DNA from: Psychrobacillus antarcticus | GTDB lineage: Bacteria; Bacillota; Bacilli; Bacillales_A; Planococcaceae | Reading direction: 5' to 3' | Length of the DNA stretch: 64,000 bases | NCBI RefSeq assembly: GCF_029533155.1 | Contig: NZ_JAIZDB010000017.1 | Location: forward strand, 62,001 to 126,000 | Shown here: in pieces, positions 35,365 through 44,776 of the stretch | Numbering within the stretch: the stretch's first letter is position 1 | Layout: the number at the start of each line of letters is the position of its first letter | Position numbers and translations under genes: made by a program | The notes under the pieces: generated by a model | Database searches by the model: none | What the model was told of the DNA's origin: nothing | What the model saw: the letters and a program-made list of their open reading frames with translations, nothing else

Positions 35365-37065
35365 TTAAATTTTAAATTTACCTACGATCTGTTTTAACTG
35401 TTGTGCAATTTCATTTGTTTCATTTGAACTGATCGCAATTTCATCAATGGAAGCAGTTGTTTCTTCTGTTGCTGCTGAAATAGTTGTAGTAACCTCTTCA
35501 ATCCCTCTTATCGACTCGGTAAGCTGATTGATCAATTCTACGACCCGTTTCGAATTATCTGCCTCTGTAGTTGTCATCTCTGAAATCATCGATATCTCTT
35601 CGACGGTTTTTGCAACTGCTGTCGAAATATCACTTAATGATTGAGATGTTTGAAGGACAGTGGAAGAGCCTGTTTCGATTAATTTCGTACTTTCTTTTGT
35701 AGAGTCCACTACTAGCTTAATACTTTCTGTAATGTCCTTAATTATTGATTCGACTTGACCTACTTCTGTATTTGATTGTTCAGCTAGTTTTCTAACTTCC
35801 TCGGCTACTACTGCAAAACCTTTACCGTGTTCACCAGCGCGAGCTGCCTCAATCGAAGCGTTAAGTGCTAGTAAATTAGTTTGTGCTGCAATTGCTGAGA
35901 TAGAGCCAGTAATTTGTTGAATCTTTGTTGTAGCCTCATTTAGACGTCCTATTGTTTCACTTGTTTCAATAGAAGCAGATCGGATTTTATCCATATCACG
36001 ACTAATTTCACTCGCACGAGTTAGGCCTTCTTCGGCAGTTTGCATCGTTGTTTTGGAATTTATCACACTTGTATCTGCACGTTCTTTTGAAATTTGTAAG
36101 TCTTGTGCTAGATTTTTCAAGATATCGGAGGATCGTTCTGCTGTAAGCGTTCCGTCCGACACTGATATGGCAGTTTCACTCATATTAGTTGATATCTGAT
36201 GTGCTGCATCTTTCATTTCATTTAGGGAAATAGAGTTGTTCTCCACATTATTCGTTAATTGAACGGAAGTTGTTTGAATCGTTCCGATAATATCTCGTAA
36301 GTTAGACGCTAATGTATTCAATGTTCTACTTAAATCCCCAACCTCATCTTTACTTGTGAAATGCGTGTCTTGTACTGTTAAATTACCTTTTGCAATTTCA
36401 CCAGCATGTGCTATAAGTGCTGAAAGTGGCTTCGTTTTTCTTCTTATTAAATATAGTGTAACTAATGATGCTAATATTAAGGGAATTAAGCTAATAAGTA
36501 TTCCTCCACTAACAACATCCCAAGTACGGTCTTTAACAATAGATGCGTCAAAATCAATGACGCTAATTGCGATAATACTCTTAGAAGGATCATGATCTTC
36601 AAAAATAGGTGCATAGCCAGAAAGTCTTTCTAATCCAGCGGACTCATAAGCCTCAGAGTATGTAGCGTGTTTCATTTCTATTAACATTGCAATGGCTTCC
36701 TCATCTATATAATACTGATCCCCAGCCTTAAAGCCATGTTCCTTTAAATTGTCATCCATAGCGAGTAACTTACCATCTAAATCTAATATGTACTGTGTTT
36801 CAAAAATATCTTTATGGGCAATCGTCCAATTTAGTTGCTGACCAACTTTATCAATGGCTGAAGTATCCCCAGCAATAATCTTTTTAACATCATCAGGTTG
36901 AATCAATCCAGTAGTAATATTGGCGCACCCATAAGCTTCAATACCAGCTGCCTTGTACAGTTCGTCATACGCAGTATTGTAAGTGGCAACCGATGTGATT
37001 ACTAGCATCGATGCAATTATCCCTACAATGATCATTCCTAAATGCATAGTTAAAGTATTTTTCAT
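35365..37065 (-). CDS. methyl-accepting chemotaxis protein
   Basis: Transmembrane chemoreceptor, 566 aa. First membrane helix residues 7-28, an extracellular sensor of about 155 residues (single Cache-like, with a [13 protein letters not shown] segment), second helix near 187-209, a HAMP domain, and a cytoplasmic signalling region whose hairpin tip reads [20 protein letters not shown], where CheA and CheW dock. It ends [15 protein letters not shown]. The ligand is not predictable. Monocistronic and divergent from the NlpC/P60 gene; the 362-bp spacer holds nothing else I can support. Confidence 0.93.
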   Translation of the reverse strand: MKNTLTMHLGMIIVGIIASMLVITSVATYNTAYDELYKAAGIEAYGCANITTGLIQPDDVKKIIAGDTSAIDKVGQQLNWTIAHKDIFETQYILDLDGKLLAMDDNLKEHGFKAGDQYYIDEEAIAMLIEMKHATYSEAYESAGLERLSGYAPIFEDHDPSKSIIAISVIDFDASIVKDRTWDVVSGGILISLIPLILASLVTLYLIRRKTKPLSALIAHAGEIAKGNLTVQDTHFTSKDEVGDLSRTLNTLASNLRDIIGTIQTTSVQLTNNVENNSISLNEMKDAAHQISTNMSETAISVSDGTLTAERSSDILKNLAQDLQISKERADTSVINSKTTMQTAEEGLTRASEISRDMDKIRSASIETSETIGRLNEATTKIQQITGSISAIAAQTNLLALNASIEAARAGEHGKGFAVVAEEVRKLAEQSNTEVGQVESIIKDITESIKLVVDSTKESTKLIETGSSTVLQTSQSLSDISTAVAKTVEEISMISEMTTTEADNSKRVVELINQLTESIRGIEEVTTTISAATEETTASIDEIAISSNETNEIAQQLKQIVGKFKI

Positions 37066-37427
37066 TTTAAACTCTCTCCTGTCTAACTTTCCAAAAACAT
37101 ATATAACATATTTATACCATAAAGAGAGGTAGAAAAGATACAGTTTTATCAGTAAACAAAACGGGTATATATAACCAATTAAATACCAGGTGTTAACTAT
37201 TGGCCGTGGTTTAGATGTTGAAAATAATCGAATTGTGACAGTAATTAGAACTAAAACATGTATAGTAGATTCTGACTAAGAGAGTTTATTACATAAAGTC
37301 TGTAACGTTAATGTTACACAACTGTAAAATTAGTTTTGATTAAGAGATGTTAGTATGGGTATAGAGAAATTTTCAGAACACATTTTGGTTTAAATTTTTC
37401 AATACACATCTTTGGAGGAACATAATA

Positions 37428-37913
37428 TTGACTTCTTTGTTTAAGAAAATCATTACCATCTTTAGTTTAACTGTAGTTTTAGCCGCGGGAACATTTGCAG
37501 GAAATACAGAAGCAGCAAGCACTGTAGCATCCACTGAAATAGTATCTAGTGCGAAAAGTTTAGTAGGAATTAAATATCGTTATGGTGGGACAACGAAGGC
37601 TGGTTTTGATTGTTCAGGTTATATCGGATATGTTTATAAAAGTAAAGGCGTAAACTTACCAAGAACTGCAGCAGGAATGTACAACAGTGGGGTAACTGTT
37701 AAAAAAGCAAATTTAACAGTGGGAGATTTAGTTTTCTTCAATACATCTGGTAAAGGCGTATCTCATGCTGGAATATACATAGGTAGTGGTAAATTCATCC
37801 ATGCTTCATCCTCTAAAGGCGTTCGAATTGATAAATTAAATGATCCTTATTACTGGGGTAAAAAATACGTTGGTGCTAAAAGAGTAGCAACAGTAACAGT
37901 AGCAAAAAAATAA
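37428..37913 (+). CDS. secreted NlpC/P60 peptidoglycan hydrolase
   Basis: Cell-wall endopeptidase, 161 aa. A signal peptide (to about residue 29, TEAAS) is followed directly by one NlpC/P60 domain. The catalytic triad residues are Cys62 (FDCSGYIG), His113 (SHAGIYIG) and probably His125 (KFIHAS). There is no LysM or SH3 wall-binding domain, which is unusual for enzymes of this type but common among short family members. The start is TTG 37428 with TTGGAGGA upstream. It has a strong terminator. Confidence 0.9.
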   Translation: MTSLFKKIITIFSLTVVLAAGTFAGNTEAASTVASTEIVSSAKSLVGIKYRYGGTTKAGFDCSGYIGYVYKSKGVNLPRTAAGMYNSGVTVKKANLTVGDLVFFNTSGKGVSHAGIYIGSGKFIHASSSKGVRIDKLNDPYYWGKKYVGAKRVATVTVAKK

Positions 37914-37923
37914 TCCTAAAATT

Positions 37924-37959
37924 AAAAACCGTTTCAGCGATTTGCTGAAACGGTTTTTT
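37924..37959 (+). terminator. terminator of the NlpC/P60 gene
   Basis: AAAAACCGTTTCAGC / GCTGAAACGGTTTTTT with a five-base loop. Confidence 0.93.
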
Positions 37960-38166
37960 AAAGTTAATATTGAGTGATTTTGATGGTATTTAGTATAGGT
38001 TTTATATATATGTATATCATAATTAGATAAAATGTTTAAAATTTTTTGAAAATAATATTTAAAAAGGTATTTCTAATTTCTGCAAAAGTAGTATAATTGC
38101 ATATAATATATTGCATGTTTAAAATTGATGCAATTTACTAATATTAATTGATTGGGGAAACACACT

Positions 38167-39237
38167 ATGAATAGTCTAAAAATTCAATTTACTAAAAATG
38201 AAATGAAAAATGAAAAAACTCCAGCAGAGCAACTCGTGTTTGGAACCAAATTTACAGATCATATGTTTATCGTTGATTATACAGCAGGAACAGGTTGGCA
38301 CGATCACCGCATCATCCCTTATCAGCCACTTGCATTAGATCCATCTGCATCTATATTACATTATGGACAAACGATTTTTGAAGGAATGAAAGCTTATCTA
38401 TCAGAGGATGGTATCGTTCGCTTGTTCCGTCCAGAACAAAACATGAAACGTATGAATATTTCGGCTGATCGCCTCAGCATGCCGCCAATAGACGAAAGGT
38501 TAGCTATTGAGGCTTTAAAACAGCTAATTGAAATTGATAAAGAGTGGATTCCTAAGGAGCCAGGAACATCTCTTTATATCAGACCTTTTATGATTGCAAC
38601 AGAAGCTCATCTTGGAGTATCCGCTTCTAAAACATATAGCTTCATTATCATCATGTCGCCGGTTGGCTCTTATTATAAAGAAGGAATTCATCCAGTGAAG
38701 ATATTAGTGGAAAGTGAATATGTTCGGGCAGTTGCCGGTGGAACAGGAACAGCTAAAACCGCTGGTAACTATGCATCTAGCTTAAAAGCACAAGAGGTTG
38801 CGGATCGTGAAGGGTACGCTCAGGTACTTTGGTTAGATGGGTTAGAGAGAAAATACATTGAAGAAGTAGGAAGCATGAATGTATTTTTCAAAATTGACGG
38901 AGAGGTAGTTACTCCAGCTTTAAATGGAAGTATTTTAGATGGAATTACGAGAAAATCTATCATTGAATTATTAAAACACTGGGATGTTCCAATTACAGAA
39001 CGTAAAGTTTCAATGGAAGAAATTCGTGAAGCTTACTTGAACGGTAAACTGGACGAAGCTTTCGGAACAGGAACTGCAGCTGTTATTTCACCGATCGGAG
39101 AGCTACGCTGGAAAGGTGAGTTATTCTTCGTGAATAACGGTGAAACAGGAGAGCTTTCCCAAAAATTATATGATACATTAACTGGAATTCAACGTGGTAT
39201 TATCGAAGATCCGTTTGGCTGGGTAGTTGAGTTATAA
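38167..39237 (+). CDS. ilvE: branched-chain amino acid aminotransferase
   Basis: PLP enzyme (fold type IV) transferring the amino group between glutamate and leucine, isoleucine or valine. 356 aa, the length of the large BCAT class. The PLP lysine is in the conserved EEVGSMNVFF-adjacent region of the fold and the family segments GTGTAKTAGNYA and LDGITRKSIIELL are clear. The frame is open from TTG 38152 but ATG 38167 has GGGGA upstream. I looked for a T-box leader before it and found none. A weak hairpin (CGCTTCTC/GAGAGGCG near 39257) follows. Confidence 0.92.
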   Translation: MNSLKIQFTKNEMKNEKTPAEQLVFGTKFTDHMFIVDYTAGTGWHDHRIIPYQPLALDPSASILHYGQTIFEGMKAYLSEDGIVRLFRPEQNMKRMNISADRLSMPPIDERLAIEALKQLIEIDKEWIPKEPGTSLYIRPFMIATEAHLGVSASKTYSFIIIMSPVGSYYKEGIHPVKILVESEYVRAVAGGTGTAKTAGNYASSLKAQEVADREGYAQVLWLDGLERKYIEEVGSMNVFFKIDGEVVTPALNGSILDGITRKSIIELLKHWDVPITERKVSMEEIREAYLNGKLDEAFGTGTAAVISPIGELRWKGELFFVNNGETGELSQKLYDTLTGIQRGIIEDPFGWVVEL

Positions 39238-39309
39238 AAATAATATATAACATGTCGCTTCTCTTCATCGAGAGGCGATCATTTTGTTTAAATAGAACGG
39301 AGAATTGCG

Positions 39310-40107
39310 ATGAAACCACTAATTGGTATTTGTGCAAACTATTTATCAGATGACACAGCAGGTTTGGCAGCTGGTATAGGCGCAAAAAATCAAGAATGGC
39401 AAATGCTTGCAGATGATTATATTGTTGCTATTGAGCGAGCAGGAGGAGTACCAGTAATATTGCCAGTCACAAAAGATATAGAAACTTTGACCCCTCTGCT
39501 AGAAAAGTTAGATGGAATATTATTTTCAGGGGGCTCTGATATTGACCCTAATTTGTATGGTGAATACCCTATATTTGGTTTAGGATTTATTGAACCAAGA
39601 AGAGATTTACATGAACTTAAACTTGCTCAGAAAGTGTTAACGGAAATGAATATTCCAGTTTTTGGTATATGTCGTGGAATGCAGTTGCTCACAGTAGCAA
39701 CTGGCGGTACATTATACCAGGATTTAGCATCTCAAAAACCAGAAGGAATCAATCATTCCGTGCCAAAAGCAATTAAACATCACTCATTCCATCCAGTGCA
39801 AATTGAAAATGGCTCTATATTAAATAGTATTTTTGAAAGTGTTGAACTGAGAGTAAATAGTTTCCATCACCAGGCAGTAAAAGAGCTAGGTAAAGGGTTT
39901 AAATCTACTATGACTGCTCCTGATGAAATTATAGAAGGAATGGAATGGGAAGAGTCGAGCCGATTTGTTGTAGCCGTTCAATGGCATCCGGAAATGATGG
40001 AAGGACAAGTTGATACAGTGCGTCCGATTTTTAATGCTTTCATTGAGGCAAGTAAAATGAATGCCGGGGCTATCGAATTAGTCCCAACCCAAGAAATAAT
40101 AGCATAA
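39310..40107 (+). CDS. gamma-glutamyl-gamma-aminobutyrate hydrolase family protein (peptidase C26), second copy
   Basis: 265-aa class-I amidotransferase-fold hydrolase, paralogue of the protein at 12033. The nucleophile is in FGICRGMQ, the His/Glu in VQWHPEMM, and GGSDIDPNLYGE is the matching loop. CGGAGAATTGCG precedes the ATG, 72 bases after ilvE, so cotranscription is possible. Substrate unknown; a role in gamma-glutamyl compound turnover is family knowledge. Confidence 0.85.
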   Translation: MKPLIGICANYLSDDTAGLAAGIGAKNQEWQMLADDYIVAIERAGGVPVILPVTKDIETLTPLLEKLDGILFSGGSDIDPNLYGEYPIFGLGFIEPRRDLHELKLAQKVLTEMNIPVFGICRGMQLLTVATGGTLYQDLASQKPEGINHSVPKAIKHHSFHPVQIENGSILNSIFESVELRVNSFHHQAVKELGKGFKSTMTAPDEIIEGMEWEESSRFVVAVQWHPEMMEGQVDTVRPIFNAFIEASKMNAGAIELVPTQEIIA

Positions 40108-40118
40108 TAATTGTATAG

Positions 40119-40163
40119 AAATCCTTCCTATGTCAAAGTATATTGACGATGGAAGGATTTTTC
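40119..40163 (+). terminator. terminator between the C26 and transposase genes
   Basis: AAATCCTTCC / GGAAGGATTT with an inner GTCAA/TTGAC stem and T-run. It overlaps the last codons of the convergent transposase gene. Confidence 0.85.
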
Positions 40164-40727
40164 TACTTCCATTTGAATGTTATCGCAGTAAACATTATAA
40201 CTTTCCATCTTTAGTTCAGGATAATTTTTTATCAAACTAGGTAATAAATATGTATTTATATAAGTAGGTTTGCCCTTTTTTTCATCCACATAAAACGGAT
40301 AGGAACTATATGGGTAATTCTCCAACTTAACTGAAATTGTTCTTTGTGAATATAGATGATTTTGATGTATATACTTGCTCACTTTTAATAATTCCTTTGG
40401 GTCAGAAATCAGATTAGTGTAATATCTAGTTTCATATAATTGACCGTTGTATTTGTACTTTCGCTTAAAATAATCGGAGTATTGCATATTAATAAAAATT
40501 AACACTTCCGAAAGTGGAACTTTAGGAGAACGTATAAGTAAATGATAGTGGTTATTCATAATACTATAAGCAATGATTGTAAAGGAGTAAATGGTATTTG
40601 CCTGCCCGAGCGTATGAGTAAAGAACTTGAAATCCCCTTTAGTAATAAAAATTGGTTGTTTATTATTACCACGCATCGTAATATGATAAAAAACTTCTGG
40701 TTGCCAAACCTTTCGGATATTGTCCAT
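40128..40727 (-). CDS. REP-associated tyrosine transposase (RAYT)-like protein
   Basis: 199-aa Y1/HUH transposase-fold protein. The metal-binding HxH is in MNNHYHLLIRS and a candidate catalytic Tyr region follows in YNGQLYETRYYTN. The upstream-open frame reaches 40850 but ATG 40727 is preceded by GGAGGGGAAG and starts with the family's KVWQPEVFYHITMRG. No IS200-type left or right ends are evident, so it is a domesticated-looking single-copy gene like RAYTs, which in other bacteria move REP palindromes. A link to the palindromic repeats in this window is a hypothesis. Confidence 0.82.
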   Translation of the reverse strand: MDNIRKVWQPEVFYHITMRGNNKQPIFITKGDFKFFTHTLGQANTIYSFTIIAYSIMNNHYHLLIRSPKVPLSEVLIFINMQYSDYFKRKYKYNGQLYETRYYTNLISDPKELLKVSKYIHQNHLYSQRTISVKLENYPYSSYPFYVDEKKGKPTYINTYLLPSLIKNYPELKMESYNVYCDNIQMEVEKSFHRQYTLT

Positions 40728-41007
40728 AAGAACTTCCCCTCCTCTATATTGACAACACCATATAATAAAATACAACAAACAACAATTGTCACAATTCATT
40801 ATTATAAACAACAATTCCATTCTTGATTCAAAAATGCTATCAAAATTCAATTTTCACCCGATAATAGCCATTAAAATAAAATTTTCTACAAATGAGTTTG
40901 ATACAAGACAAGGATGATTAGTTGTTCACCTTTTCCTTTTTAAACTCTTTTTTGAAACTGCTGTCGCTTCATATTGTGTGATAAAATAGGGGAAAAGGAG
41001 TGTTTCC

Positions 41008-41715
41008 ATGAAGGACAAGGTGTTAATTATAGAAGATGAAAAAAATATTGCACGTGTTCTTCAGTTAGAGCTAGAGTTTGAGGGATACGCTGTGGATATT
41101 GCATATACAGGAACAGACGGATTGATAAAATATCGGGAGGAGAAATGGGATTTAGTGTTACTGGATTTAATGCTTCCTGGCTTAAATGGACTGGACGTAT
41201 TAAGACGAATTCGTGCGACCGAAGATGAAACGCCTGTAATTTTGCTAACTGCAAAAAATAATACAGATGATAAAGTGACTGGTTTAGATCTGGGAGCGAA
41301 TGATTATGTGACGAAACCTTTCGAAATTGAAGAGTTGCTAGCTCGTGTACGTTCAGCAATTCGTTTTGCTAAAGTCCTTACTCCAATTCCTGTTCAAGAT
41401 GAAAATGTACATGTATTTCATTCACTTTTACTGAATGTACAAACGCGTGAAATTACTAATTCAGGAGTGTCTATTAATCTGACTCCTCGCGAATATGATT
41501 TATTGTTATATATGATGAAGCACCCTAACCAAGTGTTGACACGAGAGCAGCTTCTGGATGCTGTTTGGGGATTCGATTATTATGGAGATACGAATGTTGT
41601 AGATGTTTATATACGCTACGTTCGGAAAAAGTTAGATGATGATCAGCAATCTTCTTATATACAAACCGTCCGCGGCGTCGGATATGTACTAAAGGAGCAA
41701 AAGAATGAAGCTTAA
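41008..41715 (+). CDS. OmpR/PhoB-family response regulator
   Basis: 235-aa DNA-binding response regulator. The receiver domain has acidic residues Glu9/Asp10 and phospho-acceptor Asp53 (LVLLDLMLPG), with Thr and Lys switch residues in LLTAKN and VTKPFE. A winged-helix C-domain (TPREYDLLLYMM, VRGVGYVL) follows. AAAAGGAG precedes the ATG. Its stop overlaps the kinase start by 11 bases, so the pair is coupled. Target genes are unknown; the third gene of the set is the natural candidate. Confidence 0.94.
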   Translation: MKDKVLIIEDEKNIARVLQLELEFEGYAVDIAYTGTDGLIKYREEKWDLVLLDLMLPGLNGLDVLRRIRATEDETPVILLTAKNNTDDKVTGLDLGANDYVTKPFEIEELLARVRSAIRFAKVLTPIPVQDENVHVFHSLLLNVQTREITNSGVSINLTPREYDLLLYMMKHPNQVLTREQLLDAVWGFDYYGDTNVVDVYIRYVRKKLDDDQQSSYIQTVRGVGYVLKEQKNEA

Positions 41716-43066
41716 AACGAAAATACATCTATTTTCTACCCTACTGACGTTACTAATCATAGGTTTAATGAATATAGGTGTATATTTTTTATTTGAAGGA
41801 ATGGCTTTTGATTCGGAATATACTCAGCTTAACTCGGATGTAGATGAAATGATCGGGGCATTAAGTAAGATGCAAACAAAGGACGACCCTGCAACTATCT
41901 TACGTACTTATATACCGCCTAGAGGTGGAGTGCGGATCTTAGATAGTAAAGAAGAACTACAATTAGTCGTTCAATCAATTGAAGAAATAACAACCTATCA
42001 ACCACACTTTGAAGTGGATGAACGTTACTCCATTGGAATGCTCGATGGTTCACCTGTTTTAACGATAACTAAACCTGTTATTTGGTCGGATGGGAAAGTC
42101 GTAGAAGTACAGACGATGAAACAATTATTGGATGTAGGAAAAAATTTAGATTTCCTTCGTCTTATTTTGGTTGCTGTAACTCTAATCGGGATGTTATTGA
42201 TGACTGCTTCAAGTATAATGTTAGGGAAAATTATAACTAATCCTATTAATAAATTAATAAATACAATGTCTCATAGTAGAATTTCAGGGAAATATGAAAA
42301 AATAGCAGTTCGTCCAAATAAAAAAGACGAAATGGCTCAAATGGGCATTGCTTTTAATGAAATGATGGAACAGCTGGAGCAAAATTTTAATAAGCAGGAG
42401 CAGTTTGTATCTGATGCTTCTCACGAATTAAAAACACCATTAACTGTTATTGAAAGCTACGCTAAACTATTGTCTAGACATGGTTTTGGTAATACCGAAA
42501 TTGCGGAAGAGTCCGTCCAGGCAATTATTAACGAAACGAGTAGAATGAAAGAAATGGTGTCACAAATGCTAGTTTTGGCAACAAGTAAAGGAAAACAAAA
42601 AAATAAAAATGATTTGATCGATGTGAAAGTTAAAGTGGAAGAAACATTACAGTCAATGAGAACTTCTTATAATCGGAACTTTTTATTAAAAGGTGATGGT
42701 CCATTTTATGTCAATACGGATACAGAACAGCTTCGACAGTTACTTTTTATCATTTTAGATAATGCTCGGAAATATAGCGAAAAAGATATAAAGACAACTA
42801 TTAAAGAAAACGAGGAAGGAACAACTATCTCCATCATGGATTATGGAGATGGTATTCCTAAAAAAGACTTGGATCGAATTTTTGATCGGTTTTACCGGGT
42901 TGATGAAGCGCGAAATCGTAAAACAGGAGGGACTGGACTTGGGATGGCTATTGCAAAAGGTATTGCAGATCGCCTCCCGGCAACACTAACCATCCAAAGT
43001 ACGGTAGGATTTGGTACAACCATCCATATTTTTCTTCCTTCTAATCAAATTCTCATCGATTTTTAA
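41705..43066 (+). CDS. sensor histidine kinase
   Basis: 453-aa membrane kinase partner of the upstream regulator. Membrane helices at about residues 10-32 and 152-174 bracket an extracytoplasmic sensor of about 120 residues; HAMP follows, then the dimerisation domain with phospho-His240 (VSDASHELKTPLT) and the ATPase domain with N-box LDNARKYS and GTGLGMAIAKG. AAGGAG lies inside the end of the regulator gene. The signal is not known, but cell-surface stress is plausible given the PepSY-like protein that follows. Confidence 0.93.
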   Translation: MKLKTKIHLFSTLLTLLIIGLMNIGVYFLFEGMAFDSEYTQLNSDVDEMIGALSKMQTKDDPATILRTYIPPRGGVRILDSKEELQLVVQSIEEITTYQPHFEVDERYSIGMLDGSPVLTITKPVIWSDGKVVEVQTMKQLLDVGKNLDFLRLILVAVTLIGMLLMTASSIMLGKIITNPINKLINTMSHSRISGKYEKIAVRPNKKDEMAQMGIAFNEMMEQLEQNFNKQEQFVSDASHELKTPLTVIESYAKLLSRHGFGNTEIAEESVQAIINETSRMKEMVSQMLVLATSKGKQKNKNDLIDVKVKVEETLQSMRTSYNRNFLLKGDGPFYVNTDTEQLRQLLFIILDNARKYSEKDIKTTIKENEEGTTISIMDYGDGIPKKDLDRIFDRFYRVDEARNRKTGGTGLGMAIAKGIADRLPATLTIQSTVGFGTTIHIFLPSNQILIDF

Positions 43067-43105
43067 TGTTCGTCACTTAAGATGAATATGAGGGGGAGTG
43101 CGTGA

Positions 43106-44251
43106 ATGAAATTTACTAAAATGAAAAGATTTATTATCGTTTGTATAGTTACAATCGGTATCGTAGTAATTGTATTCATAGTCAGTACTGACTCAAATAA
43201 AATACCTATAACTGAAAAGAACGTCCGCACCCAACTCGAGCAAATGTATGATGCAGAAGTAGCAGAAGTGAAGAAAAATGATGATGTTTATGAGGCAATA
43301 ATTGCAAAAAGTGGACAAGTGTATTTAGTAGAAATGAGTGCCACTACCGGTAATGTGAATTCGTTGGAACACACGGATGAATTCATCATTGAAGAAGTAC
43401 CGGTTATGACCAAGACAACTAATGGACAATTTGATGAGGGACCTGAAATAAGTCAGAAATCTACAATGCCATCCTCACAAGTAGAAATAGTTGAAAGTAA
43501 TATAGTTTCTTCTAATGGTACTACTAAATTAGTTATTATTGAAAAACCTAAGGCATCATCCCCGAAAGTAAAAATTGTGGAGAATCCAAATGTTGTGGAA
43601 AATAAAAAATCAAAAAAAACAGGTACTAAAAAAGAAGCAAAAGCAGAAGAAAAACCTATCAAACAAGCGATTAAAGACGCTTTTAAAGAAGTGCTGGCAG
43701 CTGAAACTAGTAAACCGGTAGAGTCTTCTAAAGAAGAGTCTAAAAAAGAAACAAAAACAGAGGAAACAACTAAAACTGAGGTTGCTAAAATAGATGCAGT
43801 TAAGGCAGAAGTAAGTAAATCTGAGACAAATAAAGTAGAGTTAGAAAAAATTGAACCACCTAAAACAACTACTTCAAAAACAGAAGCAGCTAAAACAGAA
43901 ACTACTAAAAGTGAAACGACCGTAAAGACCGAAAGTTCGAAAACAGAAGAACAAAAAAATACGGAGAAAAGTGAACTTTCTGTAGTAGTTAAAACAGAAG
44001 AAAAAAAGACGGAAGTTACTGAAAAGCCGATTACTGTTCTAATCACTGGCGATGAAGCCTTAAAGATAGCCCAGCAACAGCAAAAGGGTACAGTAGAAAA
44101 TAACTCCTTTGTGAAGACGAATGAGGGTGGTTATTACTTAATTGTAATGACAGCTACTAAAACAGAAGAAAGTGTGAAAGAAAAGAAAACGAAAGCAACT
44201 ATTCAGGTACATGCAATCTCAGGAAAAATACTTTCTGTGACTTGGGAATAA
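43106..44251 (+). CDS. membrane-anchored protein with low-complexity linker and PepSY-like ends
   Basis: 381 aa. One N-terminal membrane helix (residues 7-27) is followed by a PepSY-like segment (NVRTQLEQMYDAEVAEVK, then GQVYLVEMSATTGNVNSLE). Residues about 150-305 are a Lys/Glu/Thr/Ser-rich, mostly charged linker with irregular KTE repeats. The last 65 residues form a second PepSY-like unit (ITGDEALKIAQQQQKGTVEN to HAISGKILSVTWE). AGGGGGAG precedes the ATG. It lies 40 bases after the kinase and is probably in the same operon, as PepSY proteins often are. It likely reaches into the cell wall; its activity is unknown. Confidence 0.75.
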   Translation: MKFTKMKRFIIVCIVTIGIVVIVFIVSTDSNKIPITEKNVRTQLEQMYDAEVAEVKKNDDVYEAIIAKSGQVYLVEMSATTGNVNSLEHTDEFIIEEVPVMTKTTNGQFDEGPEISQKSTMPSSQVEIVESNIVSSNGTTKLVIIEKPKASSPKVKIVENPNVVENKKSKKTGTKKEAKAEEKPIKQAIKDAFKEVLAAETSKPVESSKEESKKETKTEETTKTEVAKIDAVKAEVSKSETNKVELEKIEPPKTTTSKTEAAKTETTKSETTVKTESSKTEEQKNTEKSELSVVVKTEEKKTEVTEKPITVLITGDEALKIAQQQQKGTVENNSFVKTNEGGYYLIVMTATKTEESVKEKKTKATIQVHAISGKILSVTWE

Positions 44252-44389
44252 GTTTCTCATCAAATTCTAATAAAACTCTAGTGGTATTCTCATTTAAATC
44301 CTTTATGATAAAAATAACAAATGAATAGCACTTCAAATTGTTGTTGAACGAGTTTGAAGGAAACAAGTTCAGGCAACTCAGCATAATAG

Positions 44390-44530
44390 GGGAACGATCT
44401 TACGGCGATCAAAGCGATAAACGAAACGAACGAAGGTAATACTGTTTACGGCGTAATAATATAATTCTTGTGCGATAACAAGGGGAAATGCACCTCACTC
44501 TACAATTCCCCGTAGAGTGAGGTGTTTTTT
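44390..44530 (+). ncRNA. candidate small RNA ending in a C-rich-loop terminator
   Basis: No gene occupies 44252-44776. A GGGGAACGATCTTACGGCGA segment begins near 44389, repeats TTACGGCG near 44453, and ends in a perfect 13-bp terminator hairpin (44491-44524) whose loop is AATTCCCC, with six T. A CCCC loop could pair with Shine-Dalgarno GGGG, as in known Firmicutes sRNAs. The promoter is unclear, so the 5' end is a guess; it could be the 3' end of the upstream operon. Confidence 0.3.
44491..44530 (+). terminator. intrinsic terminator
   Basis: CACCTCACTCTAC / GTAGAGTGAGGTG, loop AATTCCCC, followed by six T. Confidence 0.93.
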
Positions 44531-44629
44531 GTATGTATTCTTTCATAACATCTATACACCTAAAATATGATGATTGCCCTTAAAAACGGAGATATAGCCC
44601 ATAACCGGACAAACTAAATCCACATAGGT

Positions 44630-44673
44630 CAAAAAAGCACTTGTGTACTGTTTATAGACAGTACGCAAGTGCT
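44630..44673 (-). terminator. terminator of the proline dehydrogenase gene
   Basis: Minus-strand AGCACTTGCGTACTGT / ACAGTACACAAGTGCT (one G-U) followed by a T-run, about 100 bases past the stop. Confidence 0.85.
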
Positions 44674-44776
44674 TTCATCATTATCAAGCAGTTTTCAACA
44701 AATGTACGGTAAACTCATTGCCTTTATATAGTTTACCTAACCGCACAAAAATTTTCATACCTCGAGACAACTTTTA

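Noticed and set aside
37960-38166. T-box or attenuator leader before ilvE
   Set aside because: No T-box sequence, specifier stem or leader terminator is visible in this 200-base AT-rich spacer.
43453-44046. 197-aa minus-strand frame rich in Ser/Val
   Set aside because: Exact antisense of the low-complexity Lys/Glu linker of the PepSY-like gene; openness follows from codon bias there.
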